Positions 11,746-21,444 of a DNA stretch of 64,000 nt are shown here, piece after piece. The stretch is from Prosopocoilus inquinatus (Eukaryota; Arthropoda; Insecta; Coleoptera; Lucanidae): positions 48,453,001 through 48,517,000 of the forward strand of contig CM069876.1 of assembly GCA_036172665.1 (NCBI GenBank), read 5' to 3'. The translations under genes were made by a program, and so were the position numbers. Each line of letters starts with the position of its first letter. Position 1 is the stretch's first letter. The notes beneath the pieces are model-generated. The model was not told the origin of the DNA. It ran no database searches and saw only the letters and a program-made list of their open reading frames with translations.

Positions 11746-12045
11746 AGTATATAGCAACAACCCTCTTGTCCAAGAGATTTACTCTTTCCAATTATGCCAC
11801 AAGTGGACCTCAAGTATTTAGAGCCCATGTTAAGAAGCCTAAAGAATTGTAGGTATACAAAAAAAATTGCTTTGAAAATTTGAACACATCGACCGACCGG
11901 TTTATCGTGGTTGTACTGTACCAGTTTCAGTTAACCTACAAGAGGTAATTGAAAAAAAAAATCATTAATCAAATACTGATTGTGTTAAACCAACATTGTA
12001 GTTTTAGTGTTGGGGACATGTACACTACTGCACAGCAAATTTAAC
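11437..12045. repeat. Duplicated segment, copy 1 (split by retroposon)
   Basis: Left part 11437-11495 (AAGATGTTGTATAAAAATAA, CGACAGGCGTGAAGTA) and right part 11745-12045 (ATAGCAACAACCCTCTTGTC, CAGTTTCAGTTAACCTACA, TTTTAGTGTTGGGGA) match a contiguous copy at 12126-12370. The intervening 249 bp are absent from copy 2. TTTATCGTGGTTGTACTGTA (11901-11920) is the reverse complement of a pogo/Tigger-like terminus, so the duplicated unit may itself be part of a transposon. Confidence 0.8.
11496..11744 (+). mobile_element. Retroposon insertion with (TTA)n tail and AAGTA target duplication
   Basis: The insert ends in GGCTGGACCCCGCCAACATA, then AATAAAGACA and (TTA)n at about 11708-11743. AAGTA stands on both sides (11491-11495 and 11745-11749), while the empty homologous site at 12182-12186 has AAGTA once. 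This filled/empty pair within one window supports target-primed insertion of a 5'-truncated LINE or a SINE. The body has no coding frame, so it would be a 3' end only. The family is not identified. Confidence 0.75.
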
Positions 12046-12125
12046 AGTGCCTCCCTTTACAAGGAACTCAATTAGAGCAATGACTAATGCACTCCTCCTC
12101 AAATGAAACAAATGACTTCAATATT

Positions 12126-12372
12126 CCATTCCTCAAAGATGTTGTACAAAAATAAAGCCGTAAAATAATACGACAGGCGTGAAGTATAGTATAGCAACAA
12201 CCCTCTTGTCCAACCACTTCTGAAGATTCGAACAAATCGACTGACTGGTTTATCGAGGTTGCACTGTACGAGTGAGTTTCAGTTAGCCTACAGGAGGTAA
12301 TCGAAAAAAAAAAATTGTTAACCAAAAACCGATTATGTTTCATTTTAGTGTTGGGGATGTACACTGGTGAGC
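12126..12372. repeat. Duplicated segment, copy 2 (empty site)
   Basis: This is a contiguous homologue of the segment at 11437-12045 without the retroposon. It contains AAGATGTTGTACAAAAATAA, ACGACAGGCGTGAAGTA, ATAGCAACAACCCTCTTGTC and TTTATCGAGGTTGCACTGTA (12249-12268), the last a reverse-complement pogo/Tigger-like terminus. It serves as the empty-site reference for the insertion at 11496-11744. Confidence 0.8.
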
Positions 12373-12992
12373 ACAAAAACCGGGGCGAATCGAAAAAAAA
12401 AAACAATAATGGGATACCGAAACGGGGTGATTCGAGAAGTTGATGGTACGAACCGTGGTGGAAACGGTTGCGTCACTGCGTGGATGCAGGACATGCTCGA
12501 CTGGACGAGCAAACCAGCAACGATGATTTCCGGTACGGTTCGTCTGCAGCATTGTTAATAAGTTAATTGTGTGAGTGCGTGCATATCTCTGCCCATCTGG
12601 CTTGTCTTCACACAATACCGTGCACGAAGCCATTAAGGCTCGTTTTGATGATAATTACCAGACGCTGGATTAAATAACAATAGCATTCACCTAAGCGATT
12701 TAATTATATCTATGCAAGTACGTACAGAGGCGGACTTAATAATGCCGTCTTATCGAAAGTCCACAGACCCTTCTCGGCGCGCGGATTTCAAAGGAAAACG
12801 ACGAGGAAACCGAGGGAGTGATAGCGTTTCATTAAAGCGACCTCACTTCCCCTTTAACCGGAAGTAATCAAATAGTATCCGTTCAGAACATACTTTTTAA
12901 CGTGGTCTACAAATTGATTAAGAAAAAAAAATTAACTCAATGCTCTGAGTAAATGATGAACAGGTTGTGGTTGTACAAACCGAGGAAAAAAA
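12373..12992. other. Unique, balanced-composition island; candidate conserved noncoding DNA
   Basis: Non-repetitive DNA with mixed composition and many CpGs. It contains ATTAAATAAC, GCGATTTAATTATAT and GTCTTATCGAAAG, which resemble homeodomain and GATA words. AACCGTGGTGGAAACGGTT (12452-12470) can form a short hairpin. No open frame is convincing. The contrast with flanking satellites suggests constraint, but this is inferred from composition alone. Confidence 0.35.
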
Positions 12993-13136
12993 TGTTGCAA
13001 TGCGCCAACTCTTTTCTTATGCAATTTAGGCAAATTTTGCAAAGGTAAATGAATTGCAAGAAAAAAGTAAATCTTCAAGAAATTAAAAAAAAAATAATAA
13101 AAGAACCAAAGCGGCGCCAAATCATAAAAATCAACA
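12993..13136 (+). mobile_element. Probable 144-bp LTR of a decayed LTR retrotransposon
   Basis: The segment begins TGTTG and ends CAACA, the inverted TG...CA ends typical of LTRs, and stops three bases before a perfect tRNA-Lys primer binding site. Its length is short for an LTR but within the range of compact Ty3/gypsy-type elements. I find no second LTR, and no gag or pol frame follows, so this is a truncated remnant. The left boundary rests on the TGTTG/CAACA pairing only. Confidence 0.55.
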
Positions 13137-13139
13137 ATT

Positions 13140-13157
13140 TGGCGCCCAACGTGGGGC
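13140..13157 (+). other. Retrotransposon primer binding site complementary to tRNA-Lys 3' end
   Basis: TGGCGCCCAACGTGGGGC is an exact 18-nt complement of the 3' end of tRNA-Lys(CUU) including CCA. The match stops exactly at 18 nt: the next bases are GAAAAC rather than the TCGAACC a tRNA gene would continue with. This points to a primer binding site rather than a tRNA fragment. It sits three bases after a CAACA LTR-like end. Confidence 0.8.
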
Positions 13158-13973
13158 GAAAACAAGCAATAAGGAATAAAGCTGCGTTTTGTAGATTTCA
13201 TGGATTTCTTTCGCCTAACATTCCACAACTGCCTCATTTGCCTTTTTCTTTAAGGCTCAATTAAGTATGTGTCTTTGGGTTCCTCCTAATTTTCGTCGAA
13301 AACGAAATCTGTTTACCAAACCACTTTGCAAGGCCGGCGTTTGCTTGTGCAACAACGAAAAACAAATGACCTAACACTCCGTCGTGACGTCACCCGAACA
13401 ATAATTCGGGAATAGCAATTCAATTGTTCTCGAGCTGCGCATAAAGGCGAACAAACACTCGCCCGGACGGACCTTTTACTCTTCTTCATAAGATCTCCGT
13501 CTTTATGTTTTTCTGTTTATTTAAAAAAAAAAATGCGTATGTTGTGATGCGTTCGCGCGTTGCGTATTAAAATAAAGGTCGGCAGGTGCGTTAAAACAGC
13601 GCGATACCTGGCGGACGATTGCGCAATCATTTCATTAGCAAAAGTGATGTCACTGTCAGTGGGTCAGTGGGTCAGGCCGGCTCATGGGCTGCGCCAAATC
13701 AGGTAAACCACGCTATTTACTCTCGATTTCGATTGTGGCGACCTCTTTTCGCACTCGCTCGCTCCACTTTACGTACCGTCGCCGCCGCCGCCGCCGCCGC
13801 CAGATTTTGCTATTGGCAGGTTTCGAACCGAAAGCGAAGAACGAGAACGAGAACGAGAACGACCTCGACGTTCGTTCACTTGACAGATATTAAAGAAACT
13901 AATAATCGACGAAATCGAGCGGCGTGCTTTAGATATCGATGGGAAACGTCCGCGCCCATCTCTCTCCGTGAAT
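13158..13973. other. Leader remnant, then unique CpG-rich island with (CCG)n and (GAACGA)n
   Basis: After the primer binding site the retrotransposon leader fades out by about 13260. The rest is unique and CpG-rich, with a trinucleotide run at about 13779-13801 and GAACGA repeats at 13838-13861. A dispersed CAGTGGGTCAG motif is at 13656-13674. A 119-codon frame crosses the CCG run (poly-Ala) but starts at TTG and is low complexity, so I do not call it a gene. Confidence 0.4.
13645..13676 (+). promoter_or_regulatory. Dispersed motif GTGATGTCACTGTCAGTGGGTCAG, copy 1
   Basis: AAGTGATGTCACTGTC is followed by AGTGGGTCAGTGGGTCAG, an 8-bp tandem of GTCAGTGG. Its reverse complement matches the motif at 34914-34940 almost base for base, although the surrounding sequences are unrelated. 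The role is unknown; it is grouped as putative regulatory because all copies lie in unique islands. Confidence 0.45.
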
Positions 13974-15440
13974 CGTGATGTCACAGGTTATTTCAGGCAC
14001 AAAGGATAGAATTTGTTGCTCTAGAAACGTAAGGTCCATACGTCTATCTCCCATGCTCTATAAACGTAATGTCCATGTGGCTGTCTCTGCTACTCTATAA
14101 ACGTAACGTCTATGTGTCTGTCTGTCCTAAGTTGAGGTGTAAATCGTGATGTCACAGATTATTTCAGGCACAAAGAATAGGATTTGCTGTATAAAAGCGA
14201 CGTCCATGTGCCTGTGTCTTCTGCTCTATAAACGTAACGTCCATGTGTCAGTCTCTCCTGAGTTGAGGTTTCCGCAATGTTTTTTAACTTTTTCCAGCGG
14301 ATTTGATCAACAAAATAAGTAATAGATTGTTACTTCTTAGAGAATCCAGGTTTAGATAAAAAATAGTCGCGTAAATCAAAGAGGCGTCGGCTCGATCTTT
14401 GTCGAATAATTTTTATGACTTTCTGCCTCTCCTGCTCTATAAAAATAACGTCCATGTGTCTGTCCCTCCTAAATTGAGGTGTGAATCGTGATGTCACAGA
14501 TTATTTCAGACACAAAGAATTGGATTTGCTCTATAAACGCAACGTCCATGTGCCTGTCTCTCCTGCTCTATAAACGTAACGTCCATGTGTCAGTCTCTCC
14601 TAAGTTGAGTTTCCGCAACGTGTTTTAACTTTCCCCAACGGATTTGATCAAGAAAATAAGTAATAGATCGTTCCTTCTTAGAAAATCAAGAGTTAGATAA
14701 AAATTGTCGAATAGTTTCTATGACTTTCTGCCTGTCCTGCTCTATAAAAATAACGTCCACGAGTCTGTCCCTCCTAAGCTGAGGTGTGAATAGTGATGTC
14801 ACAGATTATTTCAGGCACAAAGAACAGGATTTGCTCTATAAACGCAACGTCCATGTGCCTGTCTCTCCTGCTCTATAAACGTAACGTCCATGTGTGAGTC
14901 TCTCCTAAGTTGAGGTTTCCGCAACGCCTTTTAACTTTCCCCAACGGATTTGATCAAGAAAATAAGTAACAGATTGTTACTTCTTAGAGAATCCAGATTT
15001 AGATAAAAATCGTCGCGTCAATCAAAGAGGCGTCGGCTCGTTTGATCTTTGTCGAACAGTTTCTATGATCATCTGTCTCTCCTGCTCTATAAAAATAACG
15101 TCCATGTGTCTGTCCCTCCTAAGTTGAGGTATGAATCGTGATGTCACAGATTATTTCAGGCACAGAGAATAGGATTTGCTGCTCTATAAACATAGCGTCC
15201 GTATGTTTGTCTCCCATGCTCTATAAACGCAACGTCCATGTGCCTGTCTCTCCTGCTCTATAAACGTAACGTCCATGAGTCAGTCTCTCCTAAGTTGAGG
15301 TTTTCGTAACGTTTTTCAACTTTTTGCAACGGATTTGATAAACAAAATACGTAATAGATTGTTCATTCTTGGAGAATCCGGATTTAGATAAAAATCGTCG
15401 CTTAAATCAAAGAGGCGTCGGCTCGTTTGATCTTTGCCGG
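13974..15440. repeat. ~305-345-bp satellite with CTCTATAAACGTAACGTCCATGTG-type subrepeats
   Basis: GTGATGTCACAG recurs at 13975, 14146, 14488, 14793 and 15138 (spacings 171, 342, 305, 345). Each unit also carries several CTCTATAAACGTAACGTCC words, TTTCCGCAACG...TTTTAACTTTCC, GATTTGATCAA and AATCAAAGAGGCGTCGG. The internal TATAAACG...CCATGTG words repeat every 40-60 bp, so a short minisatellite is nested in the longer unit. The shorter 171-bp first interval suggests a partial unit at the edge. Confidence 0.88.
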
Positions 15441-15529
15441 GTAGTTGCACCGTAATTAATGAGAAGTCGATTTCCTGGACATACTGTAGGCTAAGTCCTG
15501 CTTCTCCTCATAAAACCTCTTGTGAAAAT

Positions 15530-16280
15530 GTTGGTATTCAATTGAAGCAAAAAATTTAAAATGCAAAAAATTTAAAAAAAAGAAATATTAAAGTGAAGTT
15601 CTACCATTGTCAAGGTCAAGCAATCTCAACCCAACAACTGAACTCAATTCTGTTCAACCCAAGCAAACAAATTTAAAATCAAAAAACAATAAAAAGAAAT
15701 TCGACGTCAAGGCAATCTAATAAGACCAATCCAAGTATGTATGAAAAAAATAATACAAACTGAAACGAACCTCAGCAAATCTCAAGGTCAACCGAATTCT
15801 CCCCCAACTTATTATATACACAATATATATGTATGTATATATATACACAAGTAAAAAAAAATAATGTTAAAATTTATGCATGGATTAAAGTTAAGTTAAA
15901 CAAATCTCAAGGTCAATCCAATCCAACTGTGGACATCGACCAAACTAAAAAGGGTTAAAAATTACGAGAAAACTAAAAGTAAAGGTTCAAAATGAATTAA
16001 AAATTAATTAAATAGAGCTTCAACTAATGTCAAGTCGAGAAAACTAAAAGTAAAGGTTTAGAAGGCCCTAACTAAAACCGTAACCGAAATCAGCTTAAAA
16101 TTGAAACCGAAACCTTCACCTTAACAGAAAAATATTCTATTGAAACAAAATGCAAAAGATTAAAAGAAAAAAAAAACGATGTAGGGAAAGTTTGACCAAC
16201 CAAACTCGTCCTAACACCTGAACTCATCCAAACAAAAAAATTAAAAATGAAAAAAAAAACAATAAAAAAATTTAATGAAT
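15530..16280. repeat. A-rich TCAAGGTCA repeat family, second block
   Basis: It has the same vocabulary as 9.4-11.4 kb and 41.9-43.2 kb: TGTCAAGGTCAAGC, CAACTGAACTCA, TCTCAAGGTCAACC and TTTATGCATGGATTAAAG. The last phrase recurs as TTTATACGTGG at 42.4 and 43.15 kb. Exact TCAAGGTCA is near 15610, 15782 and 15906. Units are strongly diverged. A short TATATATA stretch is at about 15815-15850. Confidence 0.75.
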
Positions 16281-16445
16281 AGTTTAAACAGCGACATCCT
16301 ACGATCGCGTTTTGACCTAAGAATGCATTAGGATTGACAAATTAAAGGCAGTTTGCTACGTAATAAGTCATCCCATGCAGGGTGGCAAAATCGGGCTGAC
16401 AGCTGTACAGAGGCTGCTCGAGATTTTCACTGCAATCAAAAACTC
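16281..16445 (+). repeat. Dispersed repeat D1, copy 1
   Basis: It begins AGTTTAAACAGCGACATC, then CTACGATCGCGTTTTGACCT, and ends GTACAGAGGCTGCTCGAG followed by TTTTCACTGCAATCAAAAAC. Both ends match 49532-49625. Copy 1 carries about 75 extra internal bases absent from copy 2. An AGTTTAAACAGCGACA fragment at about 10030 may be a third trace. It is a dispersed element of unknown class. Confidence 0.75.
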
Positions 16446-18379
16446 TTATAAAGAATTCAAAAAGAATAAAAATGAATTCCGTATCACATCGGTTCGTTAC
16501 ATTACTGTTTTCTTTTCTTTTTTTTTTTTTCTAATTACACGTACTCGCACTTGTGCGGTAAGTATTAAAAAAAAAAATTAAAATGAAGTAATTTAACAGC
16601 GATTTTCTTGTAAACTGGAGGAAGTACGGTTTATTATCTTGTTGTTACACTTTCGGAAATTAAGTAATGCTAACAAATAACAAAACAGCGTCGAGATATT
16701 AAAGAAAAAAAAATCGGCGACTTTTGTTCACAAAACTATAGATAAGAATGAGTTGTCACGGATTCTTGCCGTGCATTTTTTATTTTGTTTTCTTTTCTTT
16801 TTTGTTTTTTGTTTTTTTTTTAAAGGGGAAAGCAATTATTTCTTTTGCCGCCATTAAAAATCGCGCTCCGATTTACTTCTCATCCAGGAAGGAAATACGG
16901 TTTCTTAGGGCGTTGTTCCACTTCAACAAAATCGCCACTCAACGACTCAACTGCAGTATAGTGTTTTGTTTTACTTGGTTGGCAACGAAGAGGTGGCAGC
17001 TTCGATTGTTATTTTAATTTGAGCATTTATCGTGGTGTGCCACGGGGTTTCCCCCCCTCCTTGCGCACGGACAACCAATATCAATCAAAAAAAAAAAAAA
17101 CCACGCTGCTGCCCTGATGACATTGACACAACTTTTTCTTTCACTGTGTGTGTATGTGCACTTTTAAAATAATATTATGCTAACGCCTCTCGCGCCGACA
17201 CACTGACCTACTGATTAAAATTCCACTTTTGTTTTTCATTCTTAAATGATATCACGCGTATTATTAATGGCATCGCGCCGCGCCACTTACGCTTATTTTG
17301 ACTATACGTATAAACGAACGAGGACGACCTTTTTATTTCTTTTTTCTTTTTTTTTTCTCTCTGCGTTTCTTATTGTTTTCTAATTACGTCCCGGCCGGTA
17401 ATTTACTTGCGCTTTTCAGCCTTGAGGAGCGAAAATAGAATTCGTTCTATATTTTTAAACAATGCTAATCCGAATGTTCGCAAGCAACACTCGTGCATAC
17501 TTAATTTTTTTTTTTTTTAGAGCTCATCTAAGTGAGGTTAGAGAAAAGAAAATAATACGTTTTAAAAAGAAGACGTACAGAGCCTTCACGTAAAACTGAG
17601 AGCCACGTGACCCCCCCTATGTAACGTGAATAGGCAACTAAAGATACCCGTACGCTGCTTTCAGTCACTTTCTAGCGGGGGTGTACACGCATGTTATAAA
17701 AAGTTAAGGTTATGTTAAAAAGAAAAAAAAAAGGTGGTTACTCGAATCATAAATACCGGCCTCTCGCTACATTAATTTCATTAAAAAGAAATTACAAAAT
17801 CTTGATATGAATATTAATACAAAAAAAAAAAAAAACCATCTGCTTTCTTGGTTCACGTACCGACTATTTCATTGGATCTCGAAAAGGGGCGGAGTCAAGA
17901 AGAGCATCACATAAAACCCAAAAAAACGTCAAAATTTCCCTAAACTAAATATTCCACGATGACATCATCAGAAATGCCTTTTAAATCCACCTGACGTCAG
18001 AAATACCTTTTCAACCTACGTGATCATTGTTAATTACGTTGTTTTCTTTTTTCTTAGACGTGGCAACACCGAGTAAAGTGATGAGCTGCTTCAAGTTATC
18101 GTGTATTTGTCTTTTGTCGTTTTTGTGGCTGTAGGTCAGGAGGTCCTAAAGGAGGTCGATGAAAACTTAAAAGCGGTTGATGGTCCTGCAGGGGTCGTTT
18201 GAGGGGGGAGGGGGGGGGGGGTCGAGGAACCTCTAGCGATCTTTTGGGAGTCGTCTGTTAAATAAGACCTGTTTTAATTTTTTTTTTATTGATCATTAAT
18301 TTCGATTTCCACATTGTCCGGTTTAAATACAAAATACAATCTTTTTTTTCTAATTTAAGTTACAGGGGAACAAAACCCT
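16446..18379. other. Unique region with homopolymers; CpG-rich candidate island at 17.0-17.4 kb
   Basis: The part 17020-17420 has balanced composition, CGCGCCGCGCCAC and ATCGCGCCG words and one dispersed CTGACCTACTGA motif, making it a candidate conserved noncoding island. A direct repeat of about 29 bp, TCAGAAATGCCTTTTAAATC then TCAGAAATACCTTTTCAACC, lies at 17968-18025, with a TGACGTCA word at the junction. A G-run of 12 or more is at about 18206-18220. No genes were seen. Confidence 0.35.
17201..17218 (-). promoter_or_regulatory. Dispersed motif CACACTGACCTACTGA, copy 2
   Basis: GACACACTGACCTACTGA matches the reverse complement of the CAGTGGGTCAG motif at 13.65 kb and is nearly identical to 34914-34931. 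It sits in a unique CpG-rich island. A related GATGACATTGACACAAC lies about 90 bp upstream. The role is unknown. Confidence 0.45.
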
Positions 18380-19100
18380 TCCATTTCTAACTAAAAAGTG
18401 ACAAAATTAGAGTCTGTGAATACTACTCAATTTCATTTAAGACCAAAAAACTTTTTGATGTGAACGTCAGCCGTCTCAAACGTACACGTACTTAGTACTT
18501 AAAATTCGATTAAAGTAGTTTCCTCTTTCGACCAAGAGATGGCGCCTTGAGTAACTCCCGTCACCCCCCTGATTTTCATCTTGCAATTTAATTTCGATCT
18601 CTAAAAATTAAAACACAGTGCGCTACAAAACTTTAAAAATATTTAAGATATTCTGACGTTTGAAATTAGAATAAAACAGCTTTCGTTTCATGTCGTCGAG
18701 GTCAAGAGAGATGGCTCTCCCTTCGAATGATGATTCCCGTCGAGCTTCCGTTTTTTGCTTCGCACTTTAATTTTGATCTAAAAAAAAATCACGCCGGTAA
18801 CAGAAATCAATACGATATACTGGCGTTCGAAATATTTACAGGATAATAAAATAGCTTTCGCTTTTGGTCACGAGATGGCGCTCGAAATAATCCCGTCGCA
18901 TCTTGCTTTTGAAATAATTAATTCCAATGATTGCAAAACTAGAGAAAGTGGGAGGACTTTTCTGATGAGGACGTCGACGTGACGACGAAAAATGAAAAAA
19001 TGCCGTTACAGGCAAATTCGATTAGAATTGTTTTCCTATTTCGTCTAAAGATGGCGCCCTGAGTCATTCCAGCAGCACGGACCGCAGGGACGACATGTCA
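18380..19100. repeat. ~170-bp satellite with AGATGGCGC words
   Basis: AGATGGCGC occurs at 18537, 18873 and 19049, with a mutated AGATGGCTC near 18710; the spacings are about 172, 164 and 176 bp. Each is preceded by TTTCGACCAAG- or TTTCATGTCGTCG-like sequence and followed by TGAGTCATTCCCGTC-like sequence, then CTTTAATTTTGATCT. The word is the reverse complement of the GCGCCATCT marking the 45.7-48.8 kb satellite, but the flanks differ. Confidence 0.75.
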
Positions 19101-19156
19101 CACTGTTATTATTATTTTTTTTTTCGAATCATTGATTCATATGAATGTAGTTCGTC

Positions 19157-20390
19157 TATACAGGGTCATTCAGAATAAGTGTCCGGCCTGCCCATCAACC
19201 ACAGAAAATAATCGAGAAAACAAAGCAAAAAAAAAGGGATTTAATGTGTACATAAATGTAATATAACAAAACACAATTGTCTAATTGAACTGAAATTGTA
19301 GAACGTTTTTGTTTACGGATTTCTATGGAAAATTTGGATCAGACAGATGTCGTTTCTTGATTCGGATTCTCTTGGTTAATATGGCTTGAGTCAGACTGAT
19401 TCAGATTCTAACGCGGGAATCACCGACCCGCTCTTTCTATTTTTCTCGTTCTACCACCCAATCTCAATGTGTGTGATTCTAGTTGATTCGTTTTGATTCT
19501 GATTGGTTGGGATTCTTTTGATGAAACTGAAGTAAGTCAAGTACCATACCGGTAGAATCTGACCTAATTAATACGACCTGCTTTTTTTCTATATATTTTT
19601 TTTCGATCTACTGAATCTTAATGAATCCGATTCTAGATGATTCGTTTTGATTCTGATTGAAAATAGTTACTCACTTTCTTAAATTGACAGGCAGGCCAGA
19701 CACTACTCACCCTGACTCACTTTAATTATTATGTATAGCCGAATTGTATGGAACTGGATTGAGTCGGACTGAATCTTAACGAATCCGATTCTAGACGATT
19801 CTCATCGGAAATAAGTTACTCCTTCTCTTAATTTGACAGCCGAGAGACTACTCACTCCTGACTCACTTTAATTATTATGTATAGCCGAATCGTATGGAAC
19901 TGGATTGAGTCGGACTGAATCTTAATGAATCCGATTCTAGACGATTCTCATCGGAAATAAGTTACACTTTTTCTTAAATTGACAGTCCAAACACTACTCA
20001 CTCCTGACTGACTATAATTATTATGTACAGCCGAAACGTATGGAACTGGATTGAGTCGGACTGAATCTTAATGAATCCGATTCTAGTCGATTCTCATCGG
20101 AAACAAGTTACTCTTTTTCTTAAACTGACAGCCCAAACACTGCTCACTCCTGACTGGCTAAAATTATGTTTAGCCGAATCGTTACTGGAACTGGATTGAG
20201 TCGGACTGATTCAGATTCCATCGGCGTGAAAACGCGGGAATCACCGAGACCTGCTCCATCTATCTTTCTCGTTCTATCGAATCTTAACGCATCCGATTCT
20301 AGTCGATTCGTCTAGGTTCTGATCGATTCGGATTCTCTCGGCGTGAAAATAGCCTAACGGATTGGATAACTTACTCCGAATCATCCTATA
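19157..20390. mobile_element. MITE-like element with GATTC-rich expanded core
   Basis: The left end is TATACAGGGTCATTCAGAAT and the right end TTACTCCGAATCATCCTATA, so the reverse complement of the right end (TATAGGATGATTCGG) matches the left. The core is built of GAATCCGATTCTAGTCGATT-type words and a 146-bp tandem repeat. It is the sister of the element at 24.9-27.2 kb. No transposase frame is present. Confidence 0.75.
19660..20210. repeat. 146-bp tandem repeat inside the MITE-like element
   Basis: GAACTGGATTGAGTCGGACT recurs at 19751, 19897, 20043 and 20188 (spacings 146, 146, 145). Each unit also has CCGATTCTAG, CTCATCGGAAA, TTAAATTGACAG and CACTCCTGACTCACT. The same unit, reverse-complemented, occurs twice at 25080-25340 within the second element. 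Confidence 0.88.
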
Positions 20391-21221
20391 CATTTTATAT
20401 CAATGAAAATAATCATTATAAAGCAAAGCAAAACAAACATCAATCTCGAATAACATGCAATGCAGTAGAAAACCTTTCGAATTTTTTAAATCACTTTTCT
20501 GTGGATTGTTCGTTCAGTTGCTTTGTTGAATTTATTGTGATGATCGCACATCACATCACAGCAAACGAGAGGAAAAAGAAGTTGTTTGAGTTTCAACTTT
20601 CGCGTACAAATAAAATTAAACGTCAAATTCGGAATCAGCATCCTGGATTCCTTTAAGACGGCGGGACGATAATTTTTATTTACCGCTTCCACTTTCCTCG
20701 TGAGTACACTTTATTTAAATGGAATTTTAAATCTGAGAAAAACTGAAAGCTGTTGTTTTATTAAATTAAAAATTCGTAAGACACGTGTTTAATACATTGA
20801 ACATGCGGGGTAATTTTTTTTTTAAACTAGTTAAGGCTCGAGTACGCGACTGAACTAAAAAAGTGGTTCGCACCGCGGTTCAGTTGCTGGAATATATTTA
20901 TTAATAATGAGATATCCAGGTCCGTACTTAACTGTTCACATTTACAAATTCGTAGTCTGCTTTCTTTCGAGAAGTAATATTAGGCCTACGAAGAAAAACA
21001 AACGTTACAAAAAGATAGGTTAGGTTATTTTTTTCTTGCCGGGCATTTCAAAATATTTATTATTTTAGTAATTTATGTCATTAAATTAAGTGAGATGTAG
21101 TACTATGATGCGCGGTAGAAATAGGCTGCCCAAAGTATAACTTCTTTGAATTTGATAGAAATAGTAAACAATTGCATTTTCTTCCTTGCCTTTATGAATG
21201 CCATCCATGTTTACATTTATT
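20391..21221. other. Unique AT-rich spacer
   Basis: No tandem structure or convincing gene. A region around 20830-20900 (AAGGCTCGAGTACGCGACTG, GTGGTTCGCACCGCGGTTCA) is locally CpG-rich. Confidence 0.3.
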
Positions 21222-21444
21222 CCGGGTTATTTCTAATAAAAGACCTCAGTATCCCGGGTGATCATTTTCAAACTGGAACATAGGAAGTTAGGATGACTAC
21301 CCTTGGTAAGGTAAAATCATTTTAAAAGCATTGCCAAGGGGAATCATACTAACTATCATACTTCCTATGTTCCGGATTGTAAATGATAAATCACCCGGTA
21401 TACTGAGGTCTTTTATAAGAAGGTAATTAGAAATAACTAACCGC
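21222..21444. mobile_element. Foldback element (~220 bp) with ~85-bp inverted arms
   Basis: Left words GTTATTTCTAATA, AAAGACCTCAGTAT, CCCGGGTGAT, GGAACATAGGAAGTTAG and CCCTTGGTAA are mirrored on the right by TTGCCAAGGGG, ATACTTCCTATGTTCC, ATCACCCGG, ATACTGAGGTCTTTT and TTAGAAATAACTAACC. The centre is only about 20 bases, so the whole element can fold as one hairpin. Such structures are typical of small foldback MITEs and can also give hairpin RNAs. It has no coding capacity. Confidence 0.85.

Noticed and set aside
13619..13978. 119-codon plus-strand frame with poly-Ala and Arg-Thr repeats
   Set aside because: It starts at TTG, and its content comes from CCG and GAACGA microsatellites. No domain and no exon signals I trust.
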